Shown: piece by piece, positions 51,817-52,632 of the stretch
Layout: each line of letters starts with the position of its first letter
Position numbering within the stretch: the first letter of the stretch is position 1
Made by a program: the position numbers and the translations under genes
The notes under the pieces: generated by a model
The model's database searches: none
What the model was told of the DNA's origin: nothing
What the model saw: only the letters and a program-made list of their open reading frames with translations
Assembly: GCA_947466535.1 (NCBI GenBank)
Contig: CANIEV010000006.1
Span: forward strand, 1-52,632
Source of the DNA: Betaproteobacteria bacterium
GTDB lineage: Bacteria; Pseudomonadota; Gammaproteobacteria; Burkholderiales; SG8-39
Direction of reading: 5' to 3'
Length of the DNA stretch: 52,632 bases

Positions 51817-52355
51817 ACGTTCTTCAGTAGACCGAAGGCACGTGCATCCTGGATCTTGACCTCTGGGGGTACCTCTGGGGGTGGGGGTGGGTCTGCCGCT
51901 GGGAGTGGGTCTGCCGCTGGGAGCGGGTTTGATGAGAGATCTCTGCAGGTCGCCGGCATGTACTTCGCGGGCGAACCCACGCAGGCACAGGTGATCGTGC
52001 CGGTCGCGGCGCTGAACGTCGGCGTCACGGTGATGGTCACAGCCTGGCCGGTCGAGGTTGCGGCGGCCGAACCCGTGACCACGATCGTGCCACCGGCTGC
52101 GACCGACGCGGTAGCGATCTTGCCAACCACGGGAATCGTCACGCCGGCGCCGGCGCACGCGGGGTTGCTCGGATCCGTCTGGTACTTCTCCGAGATACCG
52201 GTACGGGCATCTGAGGCTGCAAGAATCAGTTCGGACACTTTCGCGCGAACCGTGTAGTCCTGATACGCAGGCAGCGAAATCCACACCAGGATGCCGATAA
52301 TCGCAACCACGATCATCAGTTCGATCAGGGTAAAGCCCTTCTGGATGGATTTCAC
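51813..52355 (-). CDS. pilA: Type IV pilin (PilA-like) with repeat-built C-terminal tail
   Basis: A prepilin of 180 residues. The start GTG 52355 has AAAGGTAGG upstream. The leader KSIQKG is followed by [18 protein letters not shown], with the conserved Glu at +5, the prepilin peptidase substrate. A C-terminal disulfide region ([16 protein letters not shown]) is where such pilins normally end. Here about 40 more residues follow, low-complexity and proline-rich ([22 protein letters not shown]), encoded by tandem DNA repeats. The tail could alter surface exposure or block assembly. Confidence 0.88.
   Translation of the reverse strand: MKSIQKGFTLIELMIVVAIIGILVWISLPAYQDYTVRAKVSELILAASDARTGISEKYQTDPSNPACAGAGVTIPVVGKIATASVAAGGTIVVTGSAAATSTGQAVTITVTPTFSAATGTITCACVGSPAKYMPATCRDLSSNPLPAADPLPAADPPPPPEVPPEVKIQDARAFGLLKNV
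51859..51882. repeat. 12-bp tandem repeat in pilA
   Basis: ACCTCTGGGGGT occurs twice without mismatch (51859-51870, 51871-51882). It is in register with codons and encodes the Pro-Glu-Val part of the tail. Confidence 0.85.
51889..51924. repeat. 18-bp tandem repeat in pilA
   Basis: GGGTCTGCCGCTGGGAGT (51889-51906) is repeated at 51907-51924 with one mismatch. In the pilin frame it encodes PLPAAD twice. Confidence 0.85.
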
Positions 52356-52458
52356 AGTCCTACCTTTTTCCAAATTCCATATCGGTGCCTTGGGCGGTGG
52401 CAATTTCAAGCAGCGCCTGACCCATCCGGGTACTAGCTTCGACGAAACCATCAACCCC

Positions 52459-52487
52459 AAAAAAAGGAGCCGACTCGTATCGGCTCC
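52459..52487 (-). terminator. Intrinsic terminator upstream of pilA
   Basis: On the minus strand GGAGCCGA-TACGAG-TCGGCTCC is followed by seven T's (52465-52459). It would end a leftward transcript coming from beyond the window and separate it from pilA. Confidence 0.85.
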
Positions 52488-52516
52488 GGCAGTACGTTCA
52501 ACGCCGGGTGACTGGG

Positions 52517-52632
52517 CTACACGGCGGTCTTCGGGGCGCGGTTACTGAGAACCGGTTCAACCAGATATGGAATTACGTGAAAAATAGGATATCCGCCAAA
52601 CCTGATTGATTTTTGCAAAGCCAGTGGGGGAA
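52517..52632 (-). CDS. Possible C-terminal end of a gene cut by the window edge
   Basis: On the minus strand a frame open from the window edge ends at TAG (52519-52517), with about 38 codons (ending [15 protein letters not shown]). It lies just before the terminator at 52459-52487, which expects a leftward gene here. The protein is not recognised and the frame is too short to be sure. Confidence 0.22.
   Translation of the reverse strand, partial: PPLALQKSIRFGGYPIFHVIPYLVEPVLSNRAPKTAV

Noticed and set aside
52356-52456. A sigma-54 promoter for pilA
   Set aside because: GGCGC and GGCAC-like elements occur but not with the TGGCAC-N5-TTGC spacing. No call can be made by eye.

Overview
The window is about 52.6 kb of GC-rich DNA with tightly packed genes. 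It most likely comes from a betaproteobacterium, and a Burkholderiales-like lineage is my best guess. The reasons are two Bug/TctC-type solute-binding proteins, FCD-type GntR regulators beside catabolic genes, a TRAP transporter, a type IVa pilin and a degraded IS3 orfA. No rRNA, tRNA or CRISPR array was seen, so taxonomy is inference only.

Region 1 (1-16.3 kb) is a catabolic and uptake cluster that looks aimed at an aromatic compound. It holds a nitrilase, an SDR dehydrogenase, a meta-cleavage-type alpha/beta hydrolase, an HpaB-type flavin-dependent monooxygenase, an ABC importer (binding protein, ATPase, two permeases), a second binding protein without a signal peptide, a LigB-type extradiol dioxygenase, a VanA-like Rieske oxygenase, an MFS carrier, an LVIVD-repeat protein, a GntR regulator, a GST and a cupin protein. 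The same 13-bp palindromic sequence lies in the promoter of the monooxygenase gene and at the 5' end of the GntR gene. This suggests that this GntR protein controls the cluster. No reductase partner for either oxygenase is present.

Region 2 (16.4-36.8 kb) looks like a phosphorus-starvation island. The C-P lyase operon phnGHIJKLM is complete and its genes overlap end to end. Its regulator phnF is divergent, with a candidate operator between them. phnF is followed by an EamA transporter and a DUF1045 phosphonate-associated protein. phnCDE (phosphonate import) and a PhnZ-like HD oxygenase lie downstream, and phnN stands apart at 16.4-16.9 kb. Between phnN and phnF sits a membrane-lipid remodelling set: a GT4 glycosyltransferase, btaA, btaB (betaine lipid synthesis) and a PlcP-type phosphoesterase. 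Next to these are a divergent pair, phosphatidylserine decarboxylase and an unusual class III aminotransferase, and a His-rich membrane protein. The layout implies phosphonate scavenging together with replacement of phospholipids by glyco- and betaine lipids. The psd/aminotransferase pair is the part with no function I can assign.

Region 3 (37-50.5 kb) holds a Bug/TctC protein, a TMEM175-family channel, a Nudix hydrolase, a second catabolic unit (GntR, a fused HyuA-HyuB hydantoinase/oxoprolinase, TRAP DctP-DctQ-DctM) divergent from a UbiD-family decarboxylase, an RluF-like pseudouridine synthase and another Bug/TctC protein. Region 4 (50.6-52.6 kb) holds a surface-adhesin E-like protein, a dead IS3 fragment, an AT-rich stretch and a type IV pilin gene with an odd repeat-built C-terminal tail and a truncated second pilin start.

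Two structural themes recur. A strong intrinsic terminator directly follows the binding-protein gene in both ABC import operons. In three genes (Rieske oxygenase, dctP, hyuAB) the last codons plus the stop are repeated just after the stop codon.
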